A stretch of 64,000 nt of DNA from Pantoea cypripedii (GTDB taxonomy: Bacteria > Pseudomonadota > Gammaproteobacteria > Enterobacterales > Enterobacteriaceae), in NCBI RefSeq assembly GCF_002095535.1, contig NZ_MLJI01000003.1, positions 467,478-531,477 on the forward strand, in the 5' to 3' direction. Positions within the stretch are counted from its first letter, which is position 1, and every line of letters begins with the position of its first letter. Position numbers and translations under genes: made by a program. The notes under the pieces were generated by a model that was given only the letters and a program-made list of their open reading frames with translations, had not been told where the DNA came from and searched no databases. Below are positions 28,020 through 37,147 of the stretch, one piece after another.

Positions 28020-29474
28020 ATGATCCAACTCAAAAATCCATCTCTGCTGCGTGACCGTTGTTTGATAAAGGGTGAATGGGTGAGCGCAGGCGATGGCGCG
28101 ACCATCGACGTGAATAACCCGGCCACGGGTGACATTATCGCCTCCGTTCCTGCGCTGGCGGCAGAAGATGCCAGCACCGCCATTGTCGCGGCGGAGACAG
28201 CCTTTCGCAGCTGGAGCAAGCTGGCCGCCAAAGATCGCACCGCACTGCTGCGCCGCTGGTTTGATCTGATTGTCGAAAATGCCGATGACCTCGCCGCATT
28301 GATGACCGCCGAGCAAGGCAAGCCGCTGGCGGAAGCCAAAGGCGAGGCGTTGTATGCCGCCTCGTTTGTCGAATGGTTCGCCGAAGAAGCCAAACGCGTG
28401 TATGGCGAGACCATTCCGGCCCCGACCACCAATAAACGTATTGTGGTGATCAAGCAGCCGATTGGCGTCTGTGCAGCAATTACCCCGTGGAACTTTCCGG
28501 CGGCAATGATCACCCGTAAAGCCGCGCCTGCGCTGGCAGCCGGGTGCACCATGATCGTTAAACCCGCAGTGCAAACCCCTCTGACCGCGCTGGCGCTGGG
28601 GGTGCTTGCCCAACAGGCGGGCATTCCGGACGGGGTTTTCCAGGTGATAACCGGGGATGCCCGTAAGCTGGGCGCGGTGCTTACGGCAAGCGATACCGTG
28701 CGCAAACTCTCCTTCACCGGCTCCACCGAAGTCGGCCGTATTCTGATGGCGCAATGCGCGCCCACCATCAAAAAACTCTCGCTGGAACTTGGCGGCAACG
28801 CACCTTTTATCGTGTTTGACGATGCCGACCTGGATGCGGCGGTGGAAGGGGCACTGGCCTCTAAATATCGCAATGCCGGACAGACCTGCGTCTGTTCTAA
28901 CCGTATTTATGTGCAGGCCGGGGTGTATGACACCTTTGCGGAGAAACTCGCCGCACGGGTCGCCGCCCTTAAAGTCGGCGCAGGCCATCAGCCGAATGTG
29001 ATGATCGGGCCGCTGATTGATGAAGCCGCCATCAGCAAGGTGACAGACCATATCGCAGATGCGCTGGCGAAAGGTGCCACGGTTATCACCGGCGGCAAAC
29101 CCCATGCGCTTGGCGGCACCTTTTTCGAACCCACGGTGCTGGTCGGTGCCACGCAACAGATGAAGATTGCGCGCGAAGAGACCTTCGGACCGGTGGCCCC
29201 GCTTTTCCGCTTCGAGAGCGAGGAAGAAGTGATTGCCATGGCTAACGATACCGAATTTGGCCTCGCCGCGTACTTCTACACCGAAAATGTGCGCCGCACC
29301 TGGCGTGTCGCCGAAGCCCTGGAATACGGCATGGTCGGTCATAACAGCGGATTGATTTCGAACGAAGTGGCCCCGTTTGGCGGCGTCAAGCAATCCGGCC
29401 TGGGCCGCGAAGGTTCCCACCACGGCATCGACGAATATCTGGAAATCAAATACCTGTGTTCTGAGATCGCCTGA
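28020..29474 (+). CDS. blcA: Succinate-semialdehyde dehydrogenase BlcA/AttK-like
   Basis: A 484-residue NAD(P)-dependent aldehyde dehydrogenase that oxidises succinate semialdehyde to succinate. The ALDH blocks are intact: PWNFPAAMITRKAAPALAAG, FTGSTEVGR, the general-base Glu in LELGGNAP, and the catalytic Cys in NAGQTCVCSNR. Start 28020 is preferred over 28008 because GGGGGAG lies just upstream of it and 28008 has no SD. First gene of the operon, 16 bases from the tandem operators. By sequence alone GabD would fit equally well; the operon makes the BlcA role likely. Confidence 0.87.
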   Translation: MIQLKNPSLLRDRCLIKGEWVSAGDGATIDVNNPATGDIIASVPALAAEDASTAIVAAETAFRSWSKLAAKDRTALLRRWFDLIVENADDLAALMTAEQGKPLAEAKGEALYAASFVEWFAEEAKRVYGETIPAPTTNKRIVVIKQPIGVCAAITPWNFPAAMITRKAAPALAAGCTMIVKPAVQTPLTALALGVLAQQAGIPDGVFQVITGDARKLGAVLTASDTVRKLSFTGSTEVGRILMAQCAPTIKKLSLELGGNAPFIVFDDADLDAAVEGALASKYRNAGQTCVCSNRIYVQAGVYDTFAEKLAARVAALKVGAGHQPNVMIGPLIDEAAISKVTDHIADALAKGATVITGGKPHALGGTFFEPTVLVGATQQMKIAREETFGPVAPLFRFESEEEVIAMANDTEFGLAAYFYTENVRRTWRVAEALEYGMVGHNSGLISNEVAPFGGVKQSGLGREGSHHGIDEYLEIKYLCSEIA

Positions 29475-29502
29475 CTATATCCACCCGCAGAGAGGAGATG
29501 AG

Positions 29503-30663
29503 ATGACTATCAATCCATTCGAGTTTCGTACCGTACCGGCGATTGAAATGAAGTGGGGAGGCGCTCAGCAACTGGGCGCCAGTGTAGCGGTCCGTTTTAC
29601 CCAGCGGAACGTCGGGCTGATTACCGATGCCGGGCTGATGAAAGCCGGGCTGATCGCGCCCATCGTGGAAAATCTGACCACGGCGGGTTTTAACGTCACG
29701 GTGTTTGATGACGTGGTCGCGGACCCACCGGAAGCCATCGTGCAGGCCTGTGTTGAAGTGATCAAACAAGCCGGGGCCGACATTATTATTGGTCTTGGCG
29801 GCGGTTCCTCGCTGGATATCGCCAAAATTGCCGCCGTAATGGCCGAAGGGGATCAGCCGCTGGCGGAGATGTATGGCATCGGCAAGGTGACAGGGTCACG
29901 CCTGCCGCTGGTGCTGATTCCCACCACCGCCGGGACCGGCTCCGAAGTCACCAATATCGCCATCATCACCACCGGTGAAACCACCAAAATGGGGGTGGTT
30001 GCGCCACAACTGTACGCTGACTTCGTGCTGCTGGATGCGGAGCTGACGGTGGGTTTGCCAAAGATTCACACCGCCGCCACCGGCATTGATGCCATGGTAC
30101 ACGCCATCGAAGCCTATACCAGCAAGCACAAGAAAAACCCGCTGTCTGATGCGCTGGCGCGTGAAGCACTGAGACTGCTGGGGGCCAATCTGATCAACGC
30201 CTGTCAGGACGGCAGCAACCGCGCTGCGCGTGAAGGGATGTTGCTGGGTGCCACGTTAGCAGGCCAGGCGTTTGCCAATTCGCCGGTTGCCGCCGTGCAT
30301 GCTCTCGCTTACCCGCTGGGCGGTCACTACCATGTCGCGCACGGCCTTTCCAATGCGCTCATGCTCGGACCGGTCTTGCGCTACAACGCCAGCGCGGCGG
30401 CTCCGTTGTATGCCGAGCTGGCGGATGTTCTTGGCGTCGCGGGCAGTGGCGATGCGGATACGCGATCTAACGCTTTCGTTGAACACATGCTGCAACTGAT
30501 GGAACAAAGCGGCGCACCGCGCCGACTGCGCGATGTCGGCGTCACCGAGGAAAGCCTGCCCAGACTGGCCGCCGATGCCATGTTACAAACGCGTCTGCTC
30601 ACCAATAACCCGGTAGAGGTTCTGGAGCAGGACGCCCTGAATTTGTATCGCGAAGCATTCTAA
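29503..30663 (+). CDS. blcB: Iron-containing alcohol dehydrogenase BlcB/AttL-like (gamma-hydroxybutyrate dehydrogenase)
   Basis: A 386-residue group III alcohol dehydrogenase predicted to oxidise gamma-hydroxybutyrate to succinate semialdehyde. It has the NAD-binding GGGSSLDIAK motif, P-T-T-A-G-T-G-S-E-V-T, and the metal-binding HALAYPLGGHYHVAHG stretch. The start at 29503 follows AGAGGAG by about six bases; the longer frame to 29377 overlaps blcA and is not credible. It sits between blcA and blcC in the order known from Agrobacterium. Confidence 0.87.
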   Translation: MTINPFEFRTVPAIEMKWGGAQQLGASVAVRFTQRNVGLITDAGLMKAGLIAPIVENLTTAGFNVTVFDDVVADPPEAIVQACVEVIKQAGADIIIGLGGGSSLDIAKIAAVMAEGDQPLAEMYGIGKVTGSRLPLVLIPTTAGTGSEVTNIAIITTGETTKMGVVAPQLYADFVLLDAELTVGLPKIHTAATGIDAMVHAIEAYTSKHKKNPLSDALAREALRLLGANLINACQDGSNRAAREGMLLGATLAGQAFANSPVAAVHALAYPLGGHYHVAHGLSNALMLGPVLRYNASAAAPLYAELADVLGVAGSGDADTRSNAFVEHMLQLMEQSGAPRRLRDVGVTEESLPRLAADAMLQTRLLTNNPVEVLEQDALNLYREAF

Positions 30664-30717
30664 AAGCCTTATCCCACAACAATAAAGTACCCACGACGAA
30701 CCAGAGGAATGCCCAGT

Positions 30718-31509
30718 ATGAAAGATATACGACTCTACATGCTCCAGTCCGGCACCCTGAAATGCAAGGTCCACAATATCAAGATGAACCAGGGAGCCGG
30801 GGCAGATTATGAAATCCCCGTGCCCTTCTTCCTGATCACCCACCCCGACGGCCATACCATCATCGATGGCGGCAATGCCATCGAAGTGGCAACCGATCCC
30901 AAAGGTTACTGGGGCGGGATCTGTGACGTTTACTGGCCGGTACTTGGCGAAGATCAGGGATGTGTCGATCAGGTGAAAGCACTGGGTATTGATCCGGCTG
31001 ATGTGAAATATGTGGTGCAGTCTCACCTGCATCTCGACCACACCGGGGCCATTGGCCGCTTCCCGAACGCCCGTCATATCGTGCAGCGGGCGGAGTATGA
31101 ATATGCCTTCACGCCGGACTGGTTTGCGGCGGGTGGCTATATCCGTAATGACTTTGACCGTCCGGGGCTGAACTGGCAATTCCTCAACGGCACCGACGAT
31201 GATTTTTATGACATCTACGGCGACGGCACCTTAACCACCATTTTTTCTCCCGGCCATGCCCCTGGCCATCAGTCGTTCCTGGTACGTCTGCCGAACAGCA
31301 AACCCCTGCTGTTGACCATTGATGCGGCTTATACCGTGGATCACTGGGAGCAAAAAGCGCTGCCTGGCTTCCTCGCTTCAGCAGTCGATTCAGTCCGTTC
31401 CGTACAGAAACTCAGAGCGGTGGCCGAGCGTGCTGATGCCATTGTGGTGACCGGCCATGACCCCGATGCCTGGGCTAATTTTAAAAAAGCGCCGGAATAC
31501 TATTCCTGA
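30718..31509 (+). CDS. blcC: Gamma-butyrolactone / N-acylhomoserine lactonase BlcC/AttM-like
   Basis: A 263-residue metallo-beta-lactamase-fold lactonase that opens gamma-butyrolactone to gamma-hydroxybutyrate; the Agrobacterium enzyme also opens N-acylhomoserine lactones. The dinuclear zinc motif HLHLDH is present, with G-H-A-P-G-H further on. The start at 30718 (MKDIRLYMLQSGTLKC) is preferred over 30709 because AGAGGA is eight bases upstream and because the protein as I recall it from Agrobacterium starts there. Resemblance to AttM over the whole length is very high, suggesting transfer. A hairpin follows the stop. Confidence 0.9.
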   Translation: MKDIRLYMLQSGTLKCKVHNIKMNQGAGADYEIPVPFFLITHPDGHTIIDGGNAIEVATDPKGYWGGICDVYWPVLGEDQGCVDQVKALGIDPADVKYVVQSHLHLDHTGAIGRFPNARHIVQRAEYEYAFTPDWFAAGGYIRNDFDRPGLNWQFLNGTDDDFYDIYGDGTLTTIFSPGHAPGHQSFLVRLPNSKPLLLTIDAAYTVDHWEQKALPGFLASAVDSVRSVQKLRAVAERADAIVVTGHDPDAWANFKKAPEYYS

Positions 31510-31525
31510 GTAAGCTGATGATATC

Positions 31526-31548
31526 CAGAGGGGTGCCATACCCCTCTG
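31526..31548 (+). terminator. Hairpin after the blc operon
   Basis: CAGAGGGGT and ACCCCTCTG form a perfect nine-base-pair stem around a GCCAT loop shortly after the blcC stop. No T run follows, so termination may need Rho or the hairpin may protect the mRNA 3' end. Confidence 0.5.
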
Positions 31549-31801
31549 CCTTCCCTCTCCCGGTTGCCTGCTAAACGAAATTCATACTTATCCTTTACTT
31601 TCCCTGCGGGCAACTCCATCTGTGGGCCGTTTCTGCACGCGCTGAGTTTGTCAGCCAGCTCACAATATAAATCTAACTCATACCCTTAAAAGCCTTTTTT
31701 GACAGACACTGCCCGTCGCCATGCTTAAGGTGTGATCGGATTGTTAAATTTCTCTCACCATGACAATAGCCGTCTGACACGGCATAACAGAGAGCGTACC
31801 C

Positions 31802-33181
31802 ATGAACACAAACAACCTGGTCGATATCAAAGCATGGATCGACGCCCGGCCGATTTCGCCTTTCCAGTGGCGCGTATTATTCCTCTGTCTGGTTATCATC
31901 ATGTTCGATGGCTACGATGCTGCCGCGATGGGTTTTATCGCCCCCGCGCTGATTGAACACTGGGGCATTTCCCGCGCAGCGATGGGACCGATCCTCGGTG
32001 CCGCAATGTTTGGTGTCGCCATTGGTGCGTTAATCGCTGGCCCGCTCTCGGATCGTTTCGGTCGCAAACGCATCATTTTGTTGTCATTTCTGATGTTCTC
32101 CGCCTTCAGCCTGCTGTGCGCATTTGCCACTACGCCACTGCAAATGGCGTTGCTGCGCTTTATCACCGGACTCGGGCTGGGTGCGGTGATGCCTAACTGC
32201 GTGACGCTGCTGTCGGAATATATGCCGGAGCGCCGCAAAGGGGTGATGATAACCCTGATGTTCAGCGGCTTTAATATCGGTTCGGGTCTGGGTGGATTTA
32301 TCGCCGCGGGTCTGCTCAGCCTTTATCACTGGCAGGCGGTGCTGATTTTTGGCGGTGCCGTTCCCCTGCTGATGCTGCCCCTCTTCGCCGGGCTGCTGCC
32401 GGAATCAGCCCTTAATCTGCTGGTGCGCAAAGCGCCACGTCAGCAGATAGCTGCCCTGCTCAATCGCATGGGCGGACAATTTAGCCACGAAAACAGCTTC
32501 GTGCTGCACTCGCCACGCGTCAATGGCCATAGTCCGATCTCGCAGCTGTTCCGCCACGGTTTCGCTCGCGGCACCATCATCCTGTGGCTGACCTACTTTA
32601 TGGGGCTGTTCGTGATTTATCTGCTGAACGGCTGGCTGCCCACCATTATGCGTTCCGGCGGCATTTCCCTGGAGCAGGCCGCGATCCTCGCCGGATTGTT
32701 CCAGCTCGGTGGCCCGGCAGGCGGCATTATTGTAGGGGCACTGATGGACAAACTGAACGCCAAATATGTGATTGGCGTGGTCTATCTGCTCGGCTGCATC
32801 TGCCTGGCGGCGCAGGGCGTGTTTGGCTTCAGCGGCGTGGCACTCGGGGCCTTTATCTTTGTCATCGGCATGTGCATCAACGGCGCGCAGAACGGCTTGC
32901 AGGTCTACTCTCCGGCTTACTACCCCACAGAAATCCGCGCCACCGGCGTGAGCTGGATGCACGGTATTGGTCGCACCGGGGCGATTCTCAGCTCCTCGGT
33001 GGGTGGGCTGTTGATGGGCGCGTTTCCTGACCAGTCATCCATTTTCTTTATCCTCGCCCTGCCTGCCTTGCTGGCGGCGCTGAGCATCGTTTTGCATCGT
33101 ACAGTTCCTCTGACCATGAAAATAAAAGGCGCCGGACTTGCCGACATCCCCGCGCTGTCACAAACCTTAAATAACCGATAA
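31802..33181 (+). CDS. galT: AAHS-family aromatic acid:H+ symporter, GalT-like
   Basis: A 459-residue, twelve-helix MFS protein of the aromatic acid/H+ symporter family (PcaK, BenK, GalT). The first helix contains FDGYDAAAMGF, matching the D-G-x-D motif needed by this family, and the loop 2-3 motif is GPLSDRFGRKR. It lies 13 bases before the gallate dioxygenase gene, so gallate is the probable substrate. GalT of P. putida is also a gallate chemoreceptor, but that second role cannot be judged here. The ~290 bases upstream contain the blc hairpin and this gene's own promoter. Confidence 0.83.
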   Translation: MNTNNLVDIKAWIDARPISPFQWRVLFLCLVIIMFDGYDAAAMGFIAPALIEHWGISRAAMGPILGAAMFGVAIGALIAGPLSDRFGRKRIILLSFLMFSAFSLLCAFATTPLQMALLRFITGLGLGAVMPNCVTLLSEYMPERRKGVMITLMFSGFNIGSGLGGFIAAGLLSLYHWQAVLIFGGAVPLLMLPLFAGLLPESALNLLVRKAPRQQIAALLNRMGGQFSHENSFVLHSPRVNGHSPISQLFRHGFARGTIILWLTYFMGLFVIYLLNGWLPTIMRSGGISLEQAAILAGLFQLGGPAGGIIVGALMDKLNAKYVIGVVYLLGCICLAAQGVFGFSGVALGAFIFVIGMCINGAQNGLQVYSPAYYPTEIRATGVSWMHGIGRTGAILSSSVGGLLMGAFPDQSSIFFILALPALLAALSIVLHRTVPLTMKIKGAGLADIPALSQTLNNR

Positions 33182-33194
33182 GTGGAGATATCCC

Positions 33195-34451
33195 ATGGCG
33201 AACATCATTGGCGGCCTGGCCGTTTCTCATACCCCAACCATAGGTTTTGCTGTTGACCATGATAAACAGCATGAAGGTGCCTGGGAGCCGATTTTTGCCA
33301 GCTTCGCACCGATGCAGCAGTGGCTGGAAGAGAAGAAACCCGACGCGCTAGTGTATATCTTCAATGACCACGTCACCTCGTTCTTCTTTGATCATTATTC
33401 CGCCTTTTCTCTTGGTATTGATAACGAGTACCGGGTCGCTGACGAGGGCGGCGGTCCACGCGATTTACCACCGGTCAAAGGGGACGCTGCGCTATCGCGC
33501 CATATTGGCACCAGCCTGATGAGTGACGAGTTTGATATGTCATTCTTTATGGATAAACCGCTGGATCATGGCCTGTTCTCTCCACTTTCTGCGCTGCTGC
33601 CGTTTAAAGACGGCTGGCCGACCAAAGTGATCCCGTTACAGGTGGGCGTATTGCAGTTCCCCATCCCTTCAGCGCGCCGTTGCTACAAACTCGGCCAGGC
33701 ACTACGCCGCGCGATTGAAAGTTATCCCGAAGATATCAACGTGGCGATCGTCGCCACCGGTGGGCTATCCCATCAGGTGCACGGCGAGCGCTGCGGTTTC
33801 AATAATGTGGAGTGGGACCAGCAATTTATGGACTTGCTGGTAAACGATCCTGAGCGACTGACCGAGCTGACCATTGCGCAATACGCCGAACTGAGCGGCG
33901 TGGAAGGGACAGAAGAGATTATGTGGCTGGTGATGCGTGGTGCACTGTCCGCCAATGTGGTGAAAAAGCATCAGGGTTATTACCTGCCCTCCATGACCGG
34001 CATCGCCACCCTGGTGCTGGAAAACCAGGCAGGTGATGTTCCGGTAGACAATATGCAACACCATCGCGAAAAGATGGCGCGTGAGCTGGCGGGGATTGAA
34101 AAGCTGGCGGGCAGCTATCCCTTCACCCAGCAACGCAGCCTCGATAGCCTGCGACTGAACCGTTTCCTGCACCAACTTATTCAGCCAGGTCCGCGCGAGC
34201 GTTTTCGGCACGACCCGGAAGCCATGTTCGATGCCGCGCAATTAAGTGCGCGTGAATGTGAAATGATTCGGCAGCGCGACTGGCGCAGCCTGATTCAATA
34301 CGGTGCCAGCTTTTTCCTGCTGGAAAAAATGGGCGCGGTGATCGGAGCCTCCAATCTGGATATTTATGCGGCGATGCGGGGGATATCGCTGGAAGAATTT
34401 ATGAAAACCCGTAATCAGCAGGTGACCTATTCGGTGGCGGGGAAAGAATAA
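33195..34451 (+). CDS. galA: Gallate dioxygenase GalA (extradiol ring cleavage)
   Basis: A 418-residue Fe(II) dioxygenase that opens the gallate ring to 4-oxalomesaconate. The N-terminal ~280 residues form the LigB-like catalytic domain, with S-H-T-P near residues 11-14 and N-D-H near 57-59 as iron-site histidines. The C-terminal ~120 residues (NRFLHQLIQPGPRERF to the end) form a fused LigA-like domain. This fusion and length match P. putida GalA, whereas protocatechuate 4,5-dioxygenase has separate subunits. GGAGAT precedes the ATG. It pairs with galT; galBCD are about 10 kb to the left. Confidence 0.92.
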   Translation: MANIIGGLAVSHTPTIGFAVDHDKQHEGAWEPIFASFAPMQQWLEEKKPDALVYIFNDHVTSFFFDHYSAFSLGIDNEYRVADEGGGPRDLPPVKGDAALSRHIGTSLMSDEFDMSFFMDKPLDHGLFSPLSALLPFKDGWPTKVIPLQVGVLQFPIPSARRCYKLGQALRRAIESYPEDINVAIVATGGLSHQVHGERCGFNNVEWDQQFMDLLVNDPERLTELTIAQYAELSGVEGTEEIMWLVMRGALSANVVKKHQGYYLPSMTGIATLVLENQAGDVPVDNMQHHREKMARELAGIEKLAGSYPFTQQRSLDSLRLNRFLHQLIQPGPRERFRHDPEAMFDAAQLSARECEMIRQRDWRSLIQYGASFFLLEKMGAVIGASNLDIYAAMRGISLEEFMKTRNQQVTYSVAGKE

Positions 34452-34462
34452 TCTATAACGCT

Positions 34463-34502
34463 GCGCGCAGAATTCACTTCACTGCGCGCTTTATATTTTT
34501 TG
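34463..34502 (+). terminator. Rho-independent terminator after galA
   Basis: GCGCGCAG (34463-34470) and CTGCGCGC (34482-34489) form a perfect eight-base-pair stem with an 11-base loop, followed directly by TTTATATTTTTT. Confidence 0.85.
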
Positions 34503-34544
34503 CCAGCATTCGGGGAATGCTCTTCAATAAATCACAGGTGAAGC

Positions 34545-35827
34545 ATGAAACTCGCGTGGTATTCCGATCTGACCAATAAAGAAAAAAGAACCTACTGGGC
34601 TTGTCTCGGGGGATATACGCTGGACTCGCTGGATTCCACCATATATTCGCTGGTTTTACCGGTTCTGCTGGGTATTCATTTTCTGACTCGCGCCGATGCA
34701 GGCTGGCTGGGTTCGGTGTCGTTAATCGGCAGCGCCCTGGGTGGCTGGGGTGCGGGAATTCTGGCGGACCGGATTGGCCGGGTGAAGGTCATGCAGCTCA
34801 CGGTGCTCTGGGTGGCGCTTTTCACCGCAGCAACCGCATTTTGTCACACCTTCTGGCAGTTCTTTTTGCTGCGTTTTTGCCAGGGGCTGGGTTATGGCGG
34901 TGAAGTCATCGTTGGCGCGGTATTAATTACTGAAGTTATCCGTGCTGATTATCGTGGCCGTGTCGCCGCCTCGATTCAGAGTGGTTATGCGATTGGTTAT
35001 GCTATTTCGCTGGGCTTATTTCCGCTGGTAATGAATGCCTTCCCGCCAGAACAAGCATGGCGCGTTTTCTTCCTGATCGGATTAATTCCAGCGGTGCTGA
35101 TTTGGTTTATTCGGCGTCTGGTGCCGGAATCTGCCACCTTTTCCCATGCGCAGCAACCGCGCGAAAGAAAGAATATCGGTATTATTTTCTCGCGTCCTTA
35201 TCTGCGCACCACTATCACTTCAACTTTACTTGCCAGCGGCATTTTTGGTGGCGCTTATATTGTGATTACCTGGTTACCGGCCTATCTGAAGCTGAGTCTG
35301 GGATTACCGGTGACACAAATGTCAGGCTACCTGTTTATTAATATTCTCGGCTCGCTGATTGGTCCGTTTATTTATGGCCGACTGAGTGACCGCATGGGCC
35401 GCTGGCGTGCGGTTATCCTGTTCCTGCTGCTGCAATCGGTGGTCATCAGCCTGTATATGTTTGCCCATCTCGATCTGGATATCACGCTGGTGCTGGTGAG
35501 CTGTTTTTAGGTGCTTTTCAGGGCGGTCTGGCTTCGGGGCTAACGCCGGCCTTCTCGGAACTCTACCCCACCGCCATACGCGCCAGCGGTGCCGGTTTTT
35601 GCGCCAGCTTTGGACGCGGTTTTGGCTCCCTGATGCCTGCGGCAGTCGGCCTGTTTTCGATGCATTATCCCCTGGGTTTGACCATGGGAGTACTGGCGAT
35701 CGTGTCTTATTGCATTGCTTTGCTGGCGGCGTTTATGTTGCCGGATGCCACCGGCGTGGACCTTGAACGAGTTGAAGCGGATGAGGCGCTGTCGCCACAA
35801 CCCGTTGCAACCCGTGACGCGCACTAA
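34545..35827 (+). pseudogene. MFS transporter (metabolite:H+ symporter), frameshifted
   Basis: AGGTGA precedes the ATG. The first 321 codons encode a typical MFS protein (TLDSLDSTIYSLVLPVLLGI in helix 1, ADRIGRVKVMQL in loop 2-3, GRLSDRMGRWRAV in loop 8-9). The frame then stops at 35508. After a one-base correction at the T5 run (35504-35508) it continues in another frame as LGAFQGGLASGLTPAFSELYP and ends at 35827, giving about 427 residues, the normal family length. The break is therefore a single indel in a homopolymer. This may be a real slippage mutation or a sequence error. Substrate unknown; its place after galA suggests a sugar or aromatic acid. Confidence 0.75.
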
Positions 35828-35896
35828 GCGTTCTCGCTCCGCTTTTGTCCACATTCCGGGTGCATATCCGCGGCAAAACCCTGTGGATAACATTCT

Positions 35897-35951
35897 GTGC
35901 GCCACGCCTGGCGCACCCGGACAAGTGCGCGGTCAATAATTGACCGCGCAC
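35897..35951. terminator. Double hairpin between convergent genes
   Basis: GTGCGCCA-CGCC-TGGCGCAC (35897-35916) and GTGCGCGGTCAA-TAA-TTGACCGCGCAC (35925-35951) are both perfect. The second has a twelve-base-pair stem and is followed by CATTTTT on the plus strand. They separate the MFS gene from the convergent M20 gene. Confidence 0.75.
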
Positions 35952-35965
35952 GGCTCCATTTTTCC

Positions 35966-37132
35966 TTAGCGCAGAAAGGCTTCGGTTAACCGCGCCCAGT
36001 ACGTTGCCCCGATCGACAGGCACGCATCGTTGAACTGATACAACGGATGATGCACCGCGTAGTCCTGATCACCGCGGCTGGTGCCCAGCCACATATAGTT
36101 TCCTGGCACCTCTTCCAACATGTAAGCGAAGTCTTCGCTGCCCATCAGCGGTTTAACCTGGTCGTCATCCGCAACGCGTTGTGCCCCGAAGGTATCCCGC
36201 GCTACCTGAGTCGCAAATGTGGTTTCCGCTTCATGGTTGATGGTCACCGGATAACCGAAATCGGCTTGCAAGGTGGCCGTCAGACCAAAGCTGGCGGCCT
36301 GCGCCTGCACCAGATGTTCGATACGCGCTTTGACTTTCTCACGCACCTCAGCGCTGAAGGTGCGCAGGTTCAGCTTCAGCTCGGCACTGTCCGGGATGAC
36401 GTTATGGGTGCTGCCGCTTTGCAGACTCCCCACGGTGACCACCACCGCATCCTGCGGGTCGACATTACGTGACACGATGGTCTGCAATGCCATGACAATC
36501 GCCGCTCCGGCCACCGTAGGATCGAGGGTATTTTCCGGTGTCGCACCGTGGCCCCCTTTGCCATGCAGGGTGATGGTCATGCTATCGGAAGATGCCATCA
36601 GCGGACCGGATTTGGTGAAGAAATGCCCGGCGGGCAGCAAGGGAAAATTATGTAAACCAAACACCGCATCGCAGGGGAATAACTCGAATAACCCGTCATC
36701 CATCATGCGGCGCGCACCGCCATATGACTCTTCTGACGGCTGGAAAATGACGTGTAACGTTCCGCTAAAGGGACGTTTTTCCGCCAGATAACGCGCAGCG
36801 GATAACAGCATGGCGCAGTGACCATCATGGCCGCAGGCATGCATTTTCCCCGGCACCTGGCTGCGCCATGGCACATCGGTTAACTCCTGCATTGGCAGAG
36901 CATCCATATCGGCACGCAATCCCAGCCGTTTTGTGCCATCGCCCACTTTCAGGGTGCCCACCACCCCGGTGCCAGCCAGCCCGCGATGGACTTCATAGCC
37001 CCACGAACTGAGTAACTCGGCAATACGTGCGCTGGTGCGAAACTCCTCAAAACCCAGCTCCGGGTGTTGATGGAAGTCGCGGCGGATAGCAATCATCTCT
37101 TCTTCATAGTCGAGAATTTCTTTAATCAACAT
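35966..37132 (-). CDS. M20-family amidohydrolase (hippurate-hydrolase/IAA-amino-acid-hydrolase-like)
   Basis: A 388-residue zinc amidohydrolase that should split an N-acyl amino acid or related amide. Family blocks seen are the RRDFHQHPELGFEE start, RADMDALP, MHACGHDGHCAMLL (metal ligands), FQPSEESYGGARRM and MGSEDFAYM. The start at 37132 follows GAGG at six bases; the TTG at 37144 is less likely. It lies 15 bases after the MHS transporter gene in the same operon, so the transporter probably supplies its substrate. Hippurate or an auxin-type conjugate fits the plant-related theme, but this is inference. Confidence 0.85.
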   Translation of the reverse strand: MLIKEILDYEEEMIAIRRDFHQHPELGFEEFRTSARIAELLSSWGYEVHRGLAGTGVVGTLKVGDGTKRLGLRADMDALPMQELTDVPWRSQVPGKMHACGHDGHCAMLLSAARYLAEKRPFSGTLHVIFQPSEESYGGARRMMDDGLFELFPCDAVFGLHNFPLLPAGHFFTKSGPLMASSDSMTITLHGKGGHGATPENTLDPTVAGAAIVMALQTIVSRNVDPQDAVVVTVGSLQSGSTHNVIPDSAELKLNLRTFSAEVREKVKARIEHLVQAQAASFGLTATLQADFGYPVTINHEAETTFATQVARDTFGAQRVADDDQVKPLMGSEDFAYMLEEVPGNYMWLGTSRGDQDYAVHHPLYQFNDACLSIGATYWARLTEAFLR

Positions 37133-37147
37133 GTCAGACCTCAATAT

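Noticed and set aside
28001..28873. A second 290-codon antisense frame over blcA
   Set aside because: Ser/Ala-rich shadow translation in another frame of the same gene; no start signal.
27987..29423. A 478-codon open frame antisense to the aldehyde dehydrogenase gene
   Set aside because: It mirrors a clearly real ALDH gene with high third-position GC; the product has no coherent domains and is typical shadow composition.
30709..30717. Start of the lactonase at 30709
   Set aside because: AGAGGA would overlap the start region; 30718 has correct spacing and the family N-terminus.
34545..35510. A short functional 321-residue MFS protein
   Set aside because: It lacks the last helices and the missing part is encoded directly downstream in another frame.
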